Below are positions 9,426 to 18,447 of a DNA stretch of 64,000 nt, in pieces. The position numbers were made by a program, and so were the translations under genes. Under the pieces are notes generated by a model. It had not been told where the DNA came from. It saw only the letters and a program-made list of their open reading frames with translations, and searched no databases. How positions within the stretch are numbered: the stretch's first letter is position 1; each line of letters starts with the position of its first letter. The DNA comes from JAQUBU01 sp036677685 (GTDB lineage: Bacteria; Bacillota; Syntrophomonadia; Syntrophomonadales; Syntrophomonadaceae): contig JAVBWA010000005.1 in assembly GCA_036677685.1 (NCBI GenBank), forward strand, positions 1 to 64,000. Direction: 5' to 3'.

Positions 9426-11249
9426 TTGCAGTTGCTTAACCCGGCGGCGTTGGGTTTTGCCTTTATCATACCGCTGATCATAGCCTTATACTTACTGAAG
9501 CCGCGCTACCAGGAGATTACGGTTTCCAGCACTTATCTATGGGAGCAGGTTCTCAAAGATATGGAAGCCAGCACCCCCTGGCAGCGGCTGCGCAAGAATT
9601 TGCTGCTGATTCTGCAGCTTCTGGCTGCCCTGCTATTGCTGACAGCCCTTTGCCGTCCCTGGCTGGCGGGTGGAAACAATGCCGGGCGGGACCTATTGGT
9701 GGTTGTGGACTGTTCTGCCAGCATGCTGGCCAATGATGTTCAGCCTTCCCGCTTTGCTGAAGCCCAAAGGCAGGTGAGCATAATGATTGATGGTATGGCT
9801 GCCCGGGATCAAATGACTCTGATTGCGATGGAAGAGCAGCCCAAAATATTGCTGGCGGCCAGCCATGACCAACTGCAGCTGCGCCAGGCCTTAAATGAAG
9901 CTCAGACCGGAAATGGACAGGCCGCTCTGGAACCGGTGCTTGCGCTACTGGCTTCATTGAGCGAGAACAGCTCAAACGGGGTAGCGATCATTTTCACGGA
10001 TGGGCGAACCCTGCCTTTAAACAACGAACTAAACCTTAATTGCCCTCTGGAAATGCGTCAGATTGGCAAGTCAAGTGACAATCTGGCGATTAGCAATCTG
10101 GCCACCCGACGCGATGCCGGAAAGGTCTATACTCTGGCCCGGGTGCAGAACTATGGGGATCAGGATGTGCAAAGCGATATCGAAATCTGGACTGACGGGA
10201 AACTGTTTGATGCCAGATTGTTAAGCATTAAAGCGCATGAGAGCCGGGAAGTGCTTTGGGATCAACTGCCGCCCGGAACTAAGACTATCGAAGCCCGTTT
10301 GAGCCGCTCGGATAATCTGCCAATTGACAACCAGGCTTTTGCAGTAGTGGATAATGTTACGGAACAGAGGGTGCTCTTGGTCAGTTCGGGAAACGTATTT
10401 CTGGAAAAGGCTCTGCAAACCATGACCGGCTTAAAAATATTCAAAACTCCGGGGAAAAGCTACGGCCCGGAGATGGATGATTACGACCTCTATATCTTTG
10501 ATTCCTACCTGCCCACCCAGCTTCCGGAGGCCGGCAGCATCATTATTAATCCTCCAGCCGGGAATCCCTTTGTCCGGGTCGAAGGCGAATTAAAAAACAT
10601 TGCGCAAATAGTTCCCGACCCTAATAATGAACTCTTGCAATATGTCGAGGTAAATGGCTGGCAGATAGCACGCAGCCGTAAAATCGAAACCCGGGGTGGC
10701 GGCCGTTCGGTCCTGTCATATCAGGGTTCGCCGCTGCTTTTGCTGACAGAGAATCAATATCGAACCGCAGTTTTTGCTTTCGATTTACATGAAAGCAATA
10801 TACCTCTGCAGACCGGTTTCCCCATCCTGATGCACCACCTCTTGGGATGGCTTCTGCCTCCGGATACAGGCTTTAATTATAATGCCGAAAACTCGGCGCT
10901 GGAAATCAAAGCCCGACCGGATACCCAAAAAATTATTTTGCAGCGGCCCGGGCAGAAAGCGAAAGCCTACGAAGCCTCCTGGCCAAAATATATAACGGTT
11001 GAGGCACCGGGCATGTACAGCCTTACTCAAGTTGTCGGGAAGAAAAGCTATGTCAGTTATTTTGCCAAAAACTTGAATAGTGCCCTGGAGTCAGACATTA
11101 AACCAGGCGATTTGCCGGTTAACGGGCAGCTTAAAACTGCACAGCCAAGCCCCACACTGATCAAGCAAAAAGAAATATGGTACTACTTCATATGGGCTGT
11201 TTTGCTTTTGCTGGGTCTTGAATGGGAGGTATACCGCCGTGGCTATTAG
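9426..11249 (+). CDS. BatA-like VWA domain membrane protein
   Basis: The 607-residue protein starts with a BatA-type N-terminus: a membrane helix (about residues 8-25), a cytoplasmic loop with STPWQRLRKN and a second helix (about residues 58-78). A VWA domain follows with an intact MIDAS motif DCSASM and a distal FTDG. The rest is extracellular, and a last membrane helix sits near residue 590 before a short charged tail. It starts at TTG behind AAGGAGG. It probably presents a metal-dependent adhesion domain outside the cell to partners handled by the MoxR ATPase. The gene overlaps the next one by 11 bases. Confidence 0.87.
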   Translation: MQLLNPAALGFAFIIPLIIALYLLKPRYQEITVSSTYLWEQVLKDMEASTPWQRLRKNLLLILQLLAALLLLTALCRPWLAGGNNAGRDLLVVVDCSASMLANDVQPSRFAEAQRQVSIMIDGMAARDQMTLIAMEEQPKILLAASHDQLQLRQALNEAQTGNGQAALEPVLALLASLSENSSNGVAIIFTDGRTLPLNNELNLNCPLEMRQIGKSSDNLAISNLATRRDAGKVYTLARVQNYGDQDVQSDIEIWTDGKLFDARLLSIKAHESREVLWDQLPPGTKTIEARLSRSDNLPIDNQAFAVVDNVTEQRVLLVSSGNVFLEKALQTMTGLKIFKTPGKSYGPEMDDYDLYIFDSYLPTQLPEAGSIIINPPAGNPFVRVEGELKNIAQIVPDPNNELLQYVEVNGWQIARSRKIETRGGGRSVLSYQGSPLLLLTENQYRTAVFAFDLHESNIPLQTGFPILMHHLLGWLLPPDTGFNYNAENSALEIKARPDTQKIILQRPGQKAKAYEASWPKYITVEAPGMYSLTQVVGKKSYVSYFAKNLNSALESDIKPGDLPVNGQLKTAQPSPTLIKQKEIWYYFIWAVLLLLGLEWEVYRRGY

Positions 11250-14124
11250 CTTTTACAATCCGTTGTTTTTACTGCTCTTGCCGCTGCTTCTCTATCCGCT
11301 ATATCTCTGGTGGCGCGATTCCCGGCAACTGCAACGCTTTCGCCGCAATCTGATACTCGGCCTGCGGATTGCGCTCCTCACTAGCTTGATTCTGGCCCTG
11401 GCAGGTTTGCAGTTTCGTTTTACCGTGGACCGGCAAAGTGTGGTATTTGTAGTCGACCTATCGGCCAGTTGCGAAAAAAGCCGGGATGCGGCGGAAACTT
11501 TCATTCATGCTGCTTTAAAGCAGAAGCAGATAGACGACCAGAGCGGCATTGTGGTCTTTGGGGAAAACGCACGGATAGACCAGTCGCTGACCAGCAGTAG
11601 TATTTTAACAAGAATTGAAAGCCTGATAGGACGAGATCACTCCAATCTCAGCGAGGGCTTAAAACTGGCCGATGCCATGATGCCCGGAAATTCAAGGCAG
11701 AGAATTGTGCTGCTTTCCGATGGCCGCGAAAACGATGGCGAAGCGTTGCAAGAGGTCAAATCGCTGGCAGCAAAAAATATCCGGGTGGATGTGCTGCCCC
11801 TGGTCACTCAGGAAGGGCCGGATGTCAGCATCGGCAGCCTGGAAGTACCCCAAAAACTCTTTGCCGGGGAAAAATTTTCGGTAAAAGTCAGAATAAAAAG
11901 TAATGTGGCTACAAGTGTGAAGCTTCGCCTGTACCGGGACCAATCATTAATAAAGGAGGAAAACGTACAGGTCCGGCGCGGCGAAAATCTTCTGGTATAT
12001 TCATCACAGCTTGACCAGAGCGGTTTTTTTACTTTTAATGCCGGAATTGAAGCCGGTAAGGATACCATTGCTGAGAACAACGAAGCCTGTGCCTTTGCCC
12101 AGGTGGAAGGAATACCTCGTATATTGCTGGTGGAGGGCAATCCCGGCGAAGCCCGGGCAATTGGCTCGGCGATTGACTCCCTGGGGCTTCAGAGAGAAAC
12201 CATCGCACCGGATGGGCTGCCGCGCACCCTGGCGGGTTTAAAATCCTACGGTACCATTATCCTGTGCAATGTACCGGCTGAGCGCTTGGCTCCAGAGGTC
12301 ATGGAAAACATACATGCGGCAGTCAGAGATCTGGGAATCGGGTTAATCATGGTGGGGGGAGAAGATAGTTTTGGACCGGGAGGTTACTTCAAAACTCCCA
12401 TCGAAAAGGCCCTGCCGGTTTATATGGACCTCCGGGGCAAGAAGGAGATCCCCAGTCTGGGGCTTATCCTGGTCATTGACAAGTCGGGCAGTATGGGAGG
12501 CGGCAGCGGCGGCTACGGTAAGATTGAACTGGCCAAAGAAGCCGCCATTCAAGCTACTGAGGTTTTAGGCCCACTCGATAGCATTGGGGTAATAGCTTTT
12601 GATGATGCTGCCCAATGGGTGGTGAAGTTTCAGAAACTAAACGATCTGGCAGCAATTCAGGATGATATCGGCACCATCCGGGCCGATGGGGGAACCAGTA
12701 TATTTCCCTCGCTAAACCTGGCCTATGCCGCCTTAAAGGATGCCAAAACCAAATACAAGCATATCATTCTGCTTACTGACGGACAATCTGCAACCAGCGG
12801 AGACTATTACTTTCTGGCGCGGAGAATGGCCAAAGCAGGTATAAGCATGTCTACCGTGGCGGTAGGAGAAGGTGCGGATCAACTATTGCTTCAGGATTTG
12901 GCCTCATGGGGACAGGGAAGATATTATTTCAGCGATGATGCCTATAGCATTCCCCGCATCTTTACCAAGGAAACCATGAAAGCGATTAAAAGCTATCTGG
13001 TAGAGGAATCCTTTTATCCGTTGCTGGGTGCCCATAGTTCAGTATTGGAAGGAATAAATCAACTGCCGGCCCTGGATGGTTATGTGGCGACTACTCCCAA
13101 GAAAACGGCATCGGTAGTATTGTCCAGCCCTCGCCGGGACCCGGTCCTGGCCCATTGGCAGTATGGCCTGGGGCGTTCGATAGCATTTACCACCGATGCC
13201 GGAGGCCGCTGGTCAGGTTCCTGGGTAAGCTGGGGCGATTACAATCGCTTCTGGGGCAATATGCTTTCCTGGACCTTGCCTCGCACAGCAGATAATGGGC
13301 TGCAACTCCAGAGCCGCCTGGAGGGCAATCAGGGTTTAATCAGCCTGGAGTCCAATGAATTTTCAGTATCCCGGCTCAGTGAGGCAGTAATTGTAAATCC
13401 GGAATTGCACCGGCAGGAGATCAAGTTGGATGCTGTGGCACCAGGCCGTTATGAAGGGGCTTTTGCCGCCCGCTTGCCTGGAGTCTATTTTATGAATGTC
13501 AGTCAAAAGGATGCCGGTGGCGGGATGCGAACTGTCAGCGGAGGTCTGGCTATCTCCTACTCACCGGAATACCATTATTCGGGTACCGACTATGGATATC
13601 TGCAGCAACTCGCGAAAGCAGGGGAAGGCAGCATATTAACCGAGCCTAAAGAAGCTTTTAAAGACAACCTGCATCCGGCAAAAGCAGTATATGATTTATG
13701 GCCCTGGCTGTTGGTTGTAGCCGTATTGCTACTGCCTTTGGATATTGCCGCCCGCCGCCTGAATATTATGCCCGCTGATTTTAAAGCCGGCTGGATTAAA
13801 CTTCGCCGGGCATTCCGGCCCGATGCCGGAACGGCAGAAACTCCGGCTACATTGGAGCGTTTACAGGCCAAGAAAAGCGTACTCAAGAACATGGAACAGG
13901 AAAGCAAGGACCAACAAGCGAAGCAGAATACATCGAATCGAGGCATACCCAATCAGCCGGACTCCGGGAAGAATGTGGAGAGTACTAAAGTAAAGGCAAG
14001 TCCGGTACCTGATAAAGCCGGTTCGCCGCCGGAAAAGCCAATCGAAAGATCTTCTGCTGCCGCACCATCCGGAGATGAACGGATGAGCCGGCTGCTGGAA
14101 GCTAAAAAACGGGTGAAGAAATAG
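11239..14124 (+). CDS. Large membrane protein with two VWA domains and a GATase-like domain
   Basis: A 961-residue protein with two N-terminal membrane helices (about residues 5-22 and 35-55). A first VWA-like domain begins VVDLSASC, with an altered MIDAS that has Cys in place of Met. A domain similar to the glutamine-amidotransferase-like fold follows (about residues 290-400, RILLVEGNPGEAR, MVGGEDSFGPGGY). The second VWA has an intact MIDAS DKSGSMGG. After an extracellular region comes one membrane helix (about residues 815-835) and a charged cytoplasmic tail of about 120 residues. The GTG at 11239 is preferred since GGGAGG lies 8 bases upstream. Last gene of the operon. Confidence 0.87.
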   Translation: MAISFYNPLFLLLLPLLLYPLYLWWRDSRQLQRFRRNLILGLRIALLTSLILALAGLQFRFTVDRQSVVFVVDLSASCEKSRDAAETFIHAALKQKQIDDQSGIVVFGENARIDQSLTSSSILTRIESLIGRDHSNLSEGLKLADAMMPGNSRQRIVLLSDGRENDGEALQEVKSLAAKNIRVDVLPLVTQEGPDVSIGSLEVPQKLFAGEKFSVKVRIKSNVATSVKLRLYRDQSLIKEENVQVRRGENLLVYSSQLDQSGFFTFNAGIEAGKDTIAENNEACAFAQVEGIPRILLVEGNPGEARAIGSAIDSLGLQRETIAPDGLPRTLAGLKSYGTIILCNVPAERLAPEVMENIHAAVRDLGIGLIMVGGEDSFGPGGYFKTPIEKALPVYMDLRGKKEIPSLGLILVIDKSGSMGGGSGGYGKIELAKEAAIQATEVLGPLDSIGVIAFDDAAQWVVKFQKLNDLAAIQDDIGTIRADGGTSIFPSLNLAYAALKDAKTKYKHIILLTDGQSATSGDYYFLARRMAKAGISMSTVAVGEGADQLLLQDLASWGQGRYYFSDDAYSIPRIFTKETMKAIKSYLVEESFYPLLGAHSSVLEGINQLPALDGYVATTPKKTASVVLSSPRRDPVLAHWQYGLGRSIAFTTDAGGRWSGSWVSWGDYNRFWGNMLSWTLPRTADNGLQLQSRLEGNQGLISLESNEFSVSRLSEAVIVNPELHRQEIKLDAVAPGRYEGAFAARLPGVYFMNVSQKDAGGGMRTVSGGLAISYSPEYHYSGTDYGYLQQLAKAGEGSILTEPKEAFKDNLHPAKAVYDLWPWLLVVAVLLLPLDIAARRLNIMPADFKAGWIKLRRAFRPDAGTAETPATLERLQAKKSVLKNMEQESKDQQAKQNTSNRGIPNQPDSGKNVESTKVKASPVPDKAGSPPEKPIERSSAAAPSGDERMSRLLEAKKRVKK

Positions 14125-14177
14125 GATTTGGCGAAGGACGGTATGGGGTATAATTAATTTATATATGAATTTATATA

Positions 14178-14245
14178 TAAGCTTGAGAAGACAGGTTTTT
14201 AAATTAACGATTTAGATTAATAGTCTTGTTGCTCTTCATATTTAT
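14178..14245 (+). pseudogene. Relic copy of the 5' end of the metallo-beta-lactamase gene
   Basis: These 68 bases align without gaps to 16041-16108, which covers the ribosome site and first codons of the ComEC-like gene. They share TAAGCTTGAG, TTTAGATTAAT and CATATTTA, and most differences are transitions. The start codon and ribosome site are destroyed. This looks like an old duplication scar with the cyclase gene lying between the two copies. Confidence 0.5.
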
Positions 14246-14269
14246 CAATTCGATATATGAAATAGAAAA

Positions 14270-15595
14270 CTACATTCTGGATTCCACCACATCCGACCAC
14301 TTGCCGGTGGCGGTGGAAGTAGAATTCCGATGTTGTTTGTGAATCGCTTTTTCCCGGTACATTTCCCGGTCAGCCTCTATGATCAATTCATCCAAATTTC
14401 TCGCTGAAGCCGGGTCCCATATGGCTATGCCGCAGCTTAATCCGAGATTCGCCAGTCTCATATCCTTTTCCGTCCAGTCTTTAAAATGCTCTATAACACG
14501 CAACTGCAGGGCCTTCATCCCCTTGAGATCTTCATTGGCCATTATTAAAAACTCATCACCGCCCATACGACAGGCTACATCGATTTCACGAACGGCCTTC
14601 TTTAAAATCAGGGCAAAATGCTGCAAAACTTCATCTCCCACCTTATGTCCGTACTGATCGTTTACCTCTTTAAAATTATCCAAATCCACCATCATCAGGC
14701 CCAGGTATTCTTCTTCCCTTTTAGCCCTCGCCAGTTCCCGGGGGTAAATTTCAGACAGACCCCGGCGGTTATATAGTCCGGTAAGAATATCCAGATTGGC
14801 ACTGGCTTTGATTCTGTCGGATATCATCTTATACGGGTCTTCAACTCCCAAAAAAACCGTTCCCAGGAAAATTAAACTATATGAAAATATTTTAAAAATA
14901 TGACCTATGAAGTTCATAAGGCCATATACATCAGTATAAAGGGTAAAACTGATTTCCGAGAGGATAAAGCAGGTCATGGCAAGTATCATTAATTGGTACA
15001 TCAAGCGATTACCGGTTTGGTTTGCCCGATATAAGCGAAATATGGCAATTAGAACAATCAAGGAAATTATCCATTCACTCGCTATTTTGAATCCGGTCAA
15101 TCCCTGGCCGGCTATATAACAATCGGGGAACACACGCAGCCACATTATGCTTGCCACCAGCAGCCCGGTTATAATCATGAATACCCAAAAAACCAAAGTG
15201 CGCGGCAAGGGCCGGTCGATAAAAAAAGTTGCTGTTAATAACGATATTCCCTGTAAGTACCGTCCGGCAATCCATAGCTGGGTGGGTATGTTGGGACTGC
15301 TGATTAGAAATATCCCCATGCCCTGATAGCTCATTAGGTGCAGTGCATCCACAAACGCGATAAATAGGAAGGCAATTCCTATAAACAGCAGATAATTATT
15401 CTCTGAATATTTATAGGTGGTGACAGCGATGATGGAAGTCATGGTCGCTGCAACTACCGCCAAGCCTTCCGCGAATGTGTGGAAGAAAAGGTAATTATAC
15501 CTGGCTGAAATAATACAAACCACGCTTATTAAAAGAAACAAGGTGATATTCTGCGGCCTGAAAAAATATCTCTTTAGCCGTTTCATCGCTTCCAT
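14270..15595 (-). CDS. MASE3-GGDEF membrane diguanylate cyclase
   Basis: The 441-residue protein has an N-terminal MASE3-like sensor of about seven membrane helices (residues 15-260) and a C-terminal GGDEF domain with an intact active motif, CRMGGDEF. An RxxD product-inhibition site (REID) sits exactly five residues before GGDEF, so the enzyme should make cyclic di-GMP from two GTP and be limited by its product. No EAL domain is fused. The ATG at 15595 is chosen because GAGGGGG precedes it; a longer reading frame upstream has no ribosome site. It faces the MoxR operon tail-to-tail. Confidence 0.92.
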   Translation of the reverse strand: MEAMKRLKRYFFRPQNITLFLLISVVCIISARYNYLFFHTFAEGLAVVAATMTSIIAVTTYKYSENNYLLFIGIAFLFIAFVDALHLMSYQGMGIFLISSPNIPTQLWIAGRYLQGISLLTATFFIDRPLPRTLVFWVFMIITGLLVASIMWLRVFPDCYIAGQGLTGFKIASEWIISLIVLIAIFRLYRANQTGNRLMYQLMILAMTCFILSEISFTLYTDVYGLMNFIGHIFKIFSYSLIFLGTVFLGVEDPYKMISDRIKASANLDILTGLYNRRGLSEIYPRELARAKREEEYLGLMMVDLDNFKEVNDQYGHKVGDEVLQHFALILKKAVREIDVACRMGGDEFLIMANEDLKGMKALQLRVIEHFKDWTEKDMRLANLGLSCGIAIWDPASARNLDELIIEADREMYREKAIHKQHRNSTSTATGKWSDVVESRM

Positions 15596-15709
15596 ATTAT
15601 TACCCCCTCGTAATTTAATCTGTTCGGTGTTGCCATGGTTGGTATGAAACATTTCTAATCAGGAATTTGCTTGATTAGGGAGTATTTATCAAGCGGTAGA
15701 AGTAGAAAT

Positions 15710-15934
15710 ATGAAACGAGTTAAGGCTCTTTTAGAGAAAGATGACATCGAGGCTCAAATGTACGTTCGGAATGTAACTGAAACTTTGTTTGTTTTCTATA
15801 CAAATTATAATTTAAAATGGAAAAGTTGGACAAGGGTTAAAAAAAAAGAAACAATCTGGGCCAACAGCCTGATGTTCTCTTTCTTGTCTCTTTTAAATCG
15901 GGTTTTATATATTGCTATAATAATAATTGCTTAA
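15710..15934 (+). CDS. Small hypothetical protein
   Basis: A 74-residue reading frame starting MKRVKALLEKDDIEAQ and ending in a hydrophobic stretch, LYIAIIIIA. It has no domain I recognise and only a poor ribosome site. The first part looks like a plausible soluble helix; the last 15 residues could be a membrane tail. It lies between the divergent promoter side of the cyclase gene and the metallo-beta-lactamase gene. It may be a real small gene or chance. Confidence 0.3.
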   Translation: MKRVKALLEKDDIEAQMYVRNVTETLFVFYTNYNLKWKSWTRVKKKETIWANSLMFSFLSLLNRVLYIAIIIIA

Positions 15935-15939
15935 GATGA

Positions 15940-15994
15940 GCTGACAAAATGATATTCGTCCCTTTGTTAGTTGTTAGCTCTAGCCTTTGTCAGC
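15940..15994. repeat. Inverted repeat GCTGACAAA / TTTGTCAGC
   Basis: Nine-base perfect arms (15940-15948 and 15986-15994) enclose 37 bases. The arm sequence resembles the outer arms of the long palindrome at 40686-40754 (GCTGACAA / TTGTCAGC), so this could be a decayed member of that family or an independent hairpin. Confidence 0.4.
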
Positions 15995-16061
15995 CTGAAA
16001 AATTAACTGTCTAACGGGAGTTATACCTAAACCGATATACTAAGCTTGAGGAGGCAGATTA

Positions 16062-17168
16062 TTGAACCCACGTTTTAGATTAATCATTCTATTGTTCTGC
16101 ATATTTACTTTGCTGCTTGGTGGGTGCAGTTCTGATCAAAGCGTGCGGCACAAAGCAGAAAGCCCGGAAAAGGTTCCTTCCTTTTCACAGCAGGAACAAT
16201 CCCCGCAAGCGAAGGCTATTTTAAAGATTCATTTTATCGATGTGGGTCAGGGTGATTCCATTCTGATTCAGTCGCCCGAGGGGGAAAACCTGTTAATTGA
16301 CGGAGGGGAAAAAGAAGAGGGTAAAAAGGTGGCGGATTACCTTAAAGCCCAGGGTGTTAAAGAACTGGCCGCCATAGTGGCAAATCATCCCCATTCCGAC
16401 CATATAGGCGGCCTGCTTGAAGTCATCGATACTTTTCCCGTTGCCAAAATCTATTTGCCGGCCGTGACCCACAGCAGTCGAACTTTTGAAGACCTTTTAT
16501 CAGCCATCAAGGACCAAAAGCTTAAGATAAGCACTGCCCGGGCCGGGGTTAGTATTCCCCTTAAAGGCCTTCAGGCTGAATTCCTGGCTCCCCGGAGCGA
16601 GCAGTATGAAGACCTGAACAACTACAGTGCGGTTCTTAGGTTAAGTTATGGAAAAGATGTATTTCTCTTTATGGGGGATGCCGAAAAAGAATCCGAAGCG
16701 CAGATTATGCAAAGCGGTATTAATTTAAAAGCAGATCTAATAAAGCTGGGGCATCATGGCAGTTCAAGCAGCAGCAGCCCGGACTTCCTGGCGGCGGCAG
16801 CCCCCCGGTATGCCGTTATAATGTGCGGAACCGCCAATGATTATGGGCATCCCCATCAGGAGACACTTGCCGTCCTTAATAAATTAAAAGTTGGAGTCTA
16901 CCGCACCGATCAGGATGGCAACATTGTAGTAAGTTTAGATGGCAGTCAGATCAATATAAAGAGTGAACGGGGTAAAAAGGTTGATAGCGAAGTGAAACCG
17001 GTTTCGGATAACGGCGAATCCGGGAATTATATTGCTAATAAAAGATCGAAGAAATTTCACAAGCCCAGTTGCCAATCTCTGCCCGAAAAGCAAAACCAGG
17101 TGATTTTCAGCAAGCGGGACGAGGCCATTAGCCAGGGTTATGTACCATGTAAAGCCTGTGAGCCTTAA
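16062..17168 (+). CDS. Secreted ComEC/Rec2-like metallo-beta-lactamase lipoprotein
   Basis: A 368-residue protein with a lipobox at LLGGCSS, so it is probably an outer-face lipoprotein. The metallo-beta-lactamase domain starts FIDVGQGDSI and has the metal motif HPHSDHIGG, a later GHHGSSSSSS and MCGTANDYGHPH. That is the stand-alone form of the ComEC C-terminal nuclease-like domain. The last 45 residues, with FHKPSC and PCKAC, look like a small Cys/His zinc module seen in Ada and in secreted nucleases. It starts at TTG behind GAGGAGG. The substrate may be extracellular nucleic acid; this is inferred from the family. Confidence 0.88.
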   Translation: MNPRFRLIILLFCIFTLLLGGCSSDQSVRHKAESPEKVPSFSQQEQSPQAKAILKIHFIDVGQGDSILIQSPEGENLLIDGGEKEEGKKVADYLKAQGVKELAAIVANHPHSDHIGGLLEVIDTFPVAKIYLPAVTHSSRTFEDLLSAIKDQKLKISTARAGVSIPLKGLQAEFLAPRSEQYEDLNNYSAVLRLSYGKDVFLFMGDAEKESEAQIMQSGINLKADLIKLGHHGSSSSSSPDFLAAAAPRYAVIMCGTANDYGHPHQETLAVLNKLKVGVYRTDQDGNIVVSLDGSQINIKSERGKKVDSEVKPVSDNGESGNYIANKRSKKFHKPSCQSLPEKQNQVIFSKRDEAISQGYVPCKACEP

Positions 17169-17180
17169 GGAGGTGCCAGT

Positions 17181-17399
17181 ATGAGAGTAATTATAGACCG
17201 CTTTGAAGGAGACTATGCAGTTATTGAAACTGAAGAGAAAGCTATGAAGAAGATAAAGCGATCAGAAGTTCCGAACACAGTCCGGGAAGGTGATGTCCTT
17301 GTTTGCACAGATAATAAATGGACAGTAGATCTGGAAGCCACTCAAAGGAGAAAAGAGCAAATAGCTGCCCTGGCTGCCAAGTTATGGACAGATGAATAA
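17181..17399 (+). CDS. DUF3006 family protein
   Basis: A 72-residue protein starting MRVIIDRFEGDYAVIE, which is the DUF3006 pattern: a small beta-barrel-like unit followed by a charged helix (EATQRRKEQIAALAAKL). It lies 12 bases after the metallo-beta-lactamase gene, behind AAGGAGG. DUF3006 genes commonly follow ComEC-like metallo-beta-lactamase genes in Firmicutes, so the two are probably one operon. Biochemical function is unknown. Confidence 0.85.
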   Translation: MRVIIDRFEGDYAVIETEEKAMKKIKRSEVPNTVREGDVLVCTDNKWTVDLEATQRRKEQIAALAAKLWTDE

Positions 17400-17477
17400 C
17401 GAGGCGAAGTCTGAAAGAAATCTTTTCAATTGCTGCAATTTTAGGGCAAAATGCAATTTCTGCAATTAGGCCAACTA

Positions 17478-17506
17478 CAAAAGCGGACAGTTCGAAAACT
17501 GCCCGC
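17478..17506 (-). terminator. Intrinsic terminator of the DUF2922 gene
   Basis: On the - strand GCGGGCAGTT, a TTCG tetraloop and AACTGTCCGC form a 10-bp stem with one G-U pair, followed by TTTT. It sits just past the stop of the DUF2922 gene and may also work for the DUF3006 gene from the other side. Confidence 0.75.
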
Positions 17507-17517
17507 CTTGAGGTTAC

Positions 17518-17742
17518 TTAAGCAAGGTCAAATTTGCTGGTTTCCTTGCTTACCAATTGAGCTCCGACCTTGCCGGTGAGCTCACCGCCAGTACTGGAAA
17601 AAACGTTTTTAGCGATAATATCATCCATAGTAGCGCCAATTTCGATAGCGGTGATATCTGCCCGGGCATCATAAACCCGCATGTGTTGGGTTTTATTAAG
17701 GGCGGTGGCAAAGTCCATTTCCAGAGTCCTTTGAACAGCCAT
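17518..17742 (-). CDS. DUF2922 family protein
   Basis: A 74-residue protein with the DUF2922 layout, including RVYDARADITAIEIGATMDDIIAKNVF. It follows the DUF1659 gene on the same strand, 38 bases away, behind a GAAAGGAGGA site. DUF1659 and DUF2922 genes are a well-known pair in Firmicutes, found in spore-formers and of unknown function. No membrane segment or cysteine is present. Confidence 0.85.
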   Translation of the reverse strand: MAVQRTLEMDFATALNKTQHMRVYDARADITAIEIGATMDDIIAKNVFSSTGGELTGKVGAQLVSKETSKFDLA

Positions 17743-17780
17743 TTCAACTCCTCCTTTCTTAAAATTTGTTTAGTTACAGA

Positions 17781-18005
17781 TTAAGCATTTTCCAATTCAA
17801 CAATATCCTGGCGCTGAATAGCCAGGTTGGTCTTTTCCTGGAGTCCGAGGATATCCTGGGCTACGGCATAAAGGTCAGCATTGCTGGCGGCGGATTTGAC
17901 CGATTTGAAAGTGCGTTTGATGCTTAGCTGCTGCCCGCTTGCGCCGGTGCCGTTGTCCATCACCAGAACCAGGTCGCTGCTTAAGGGGGTCGCGGTTACT
18001 GCCAT
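17781..18005 (-). CDS. DUF1659 family protein
   Basis: A 74-residue protein starting MAVTATPLSSDLVLVMDNG, matching DUF1659. It is paired with the DUF2922 gene downstream and shares its length and the MAV start. An AAAGGAGGTG site lies 6 bases before the ATG. The function of the pair is unknown. Confidence 0.85.
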   Translation of the reverse strand: MAVTATPLSSDLVLVMDNGTGASGQQLSIKRTFKSVKSAASNADLYAVAQDILGLQEKTNLAIQRQDIVELENA

Positions 18006-18447
18006 AGTTTTTCACCTCCTTTGGATAATTTAAAGAACCCAATAATAACTGGTACAGCCGGCTACCGAAGAGTCAAGGACTTAATCGGGGGATTTGAGTT
18101 CTTCTGGATTCGATTATAGAATCCTGGATGTGCTATAGGAAAAAGCGGTGTTTACAATGCTTGCTAGCTTGGACCCCGCAAAACTGTGAATTTCGTGTTG
18201 AATAGCCGGGGCAATGAATATGAAATGATTTGAGATATGGGTCTATAAATAATTGCTTTAAATAAAAAAGTGGGAGTTGGGGACAAGGCGTGTGGAAAAT
18301 TGTGATTCGCATGCATACACTGTATTAGTTGCAGCAACATTTCAATCTAAAAGAGCTAGAAATTACTTTCTGCCTGAAAAATGCTGCAAACTGCTTGCAT
18401 TGAAGGGCTATCTACGTTTGTGAATTTTAAAAGGAGGCACATAAACA
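18006..18447. other. 442-base gap between divergent genes
   Basis: This region separates the DUF1659 gene (- strand) from the papain-like protease gene (+ strand) and must hold both promoters. It carries the ribosome sites of both genes at its ends. I see no convincing -35/-10 pair, RNA gene or repeat. Base composition is more AT-rich than the flanking genes. Confidence 0.5.
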
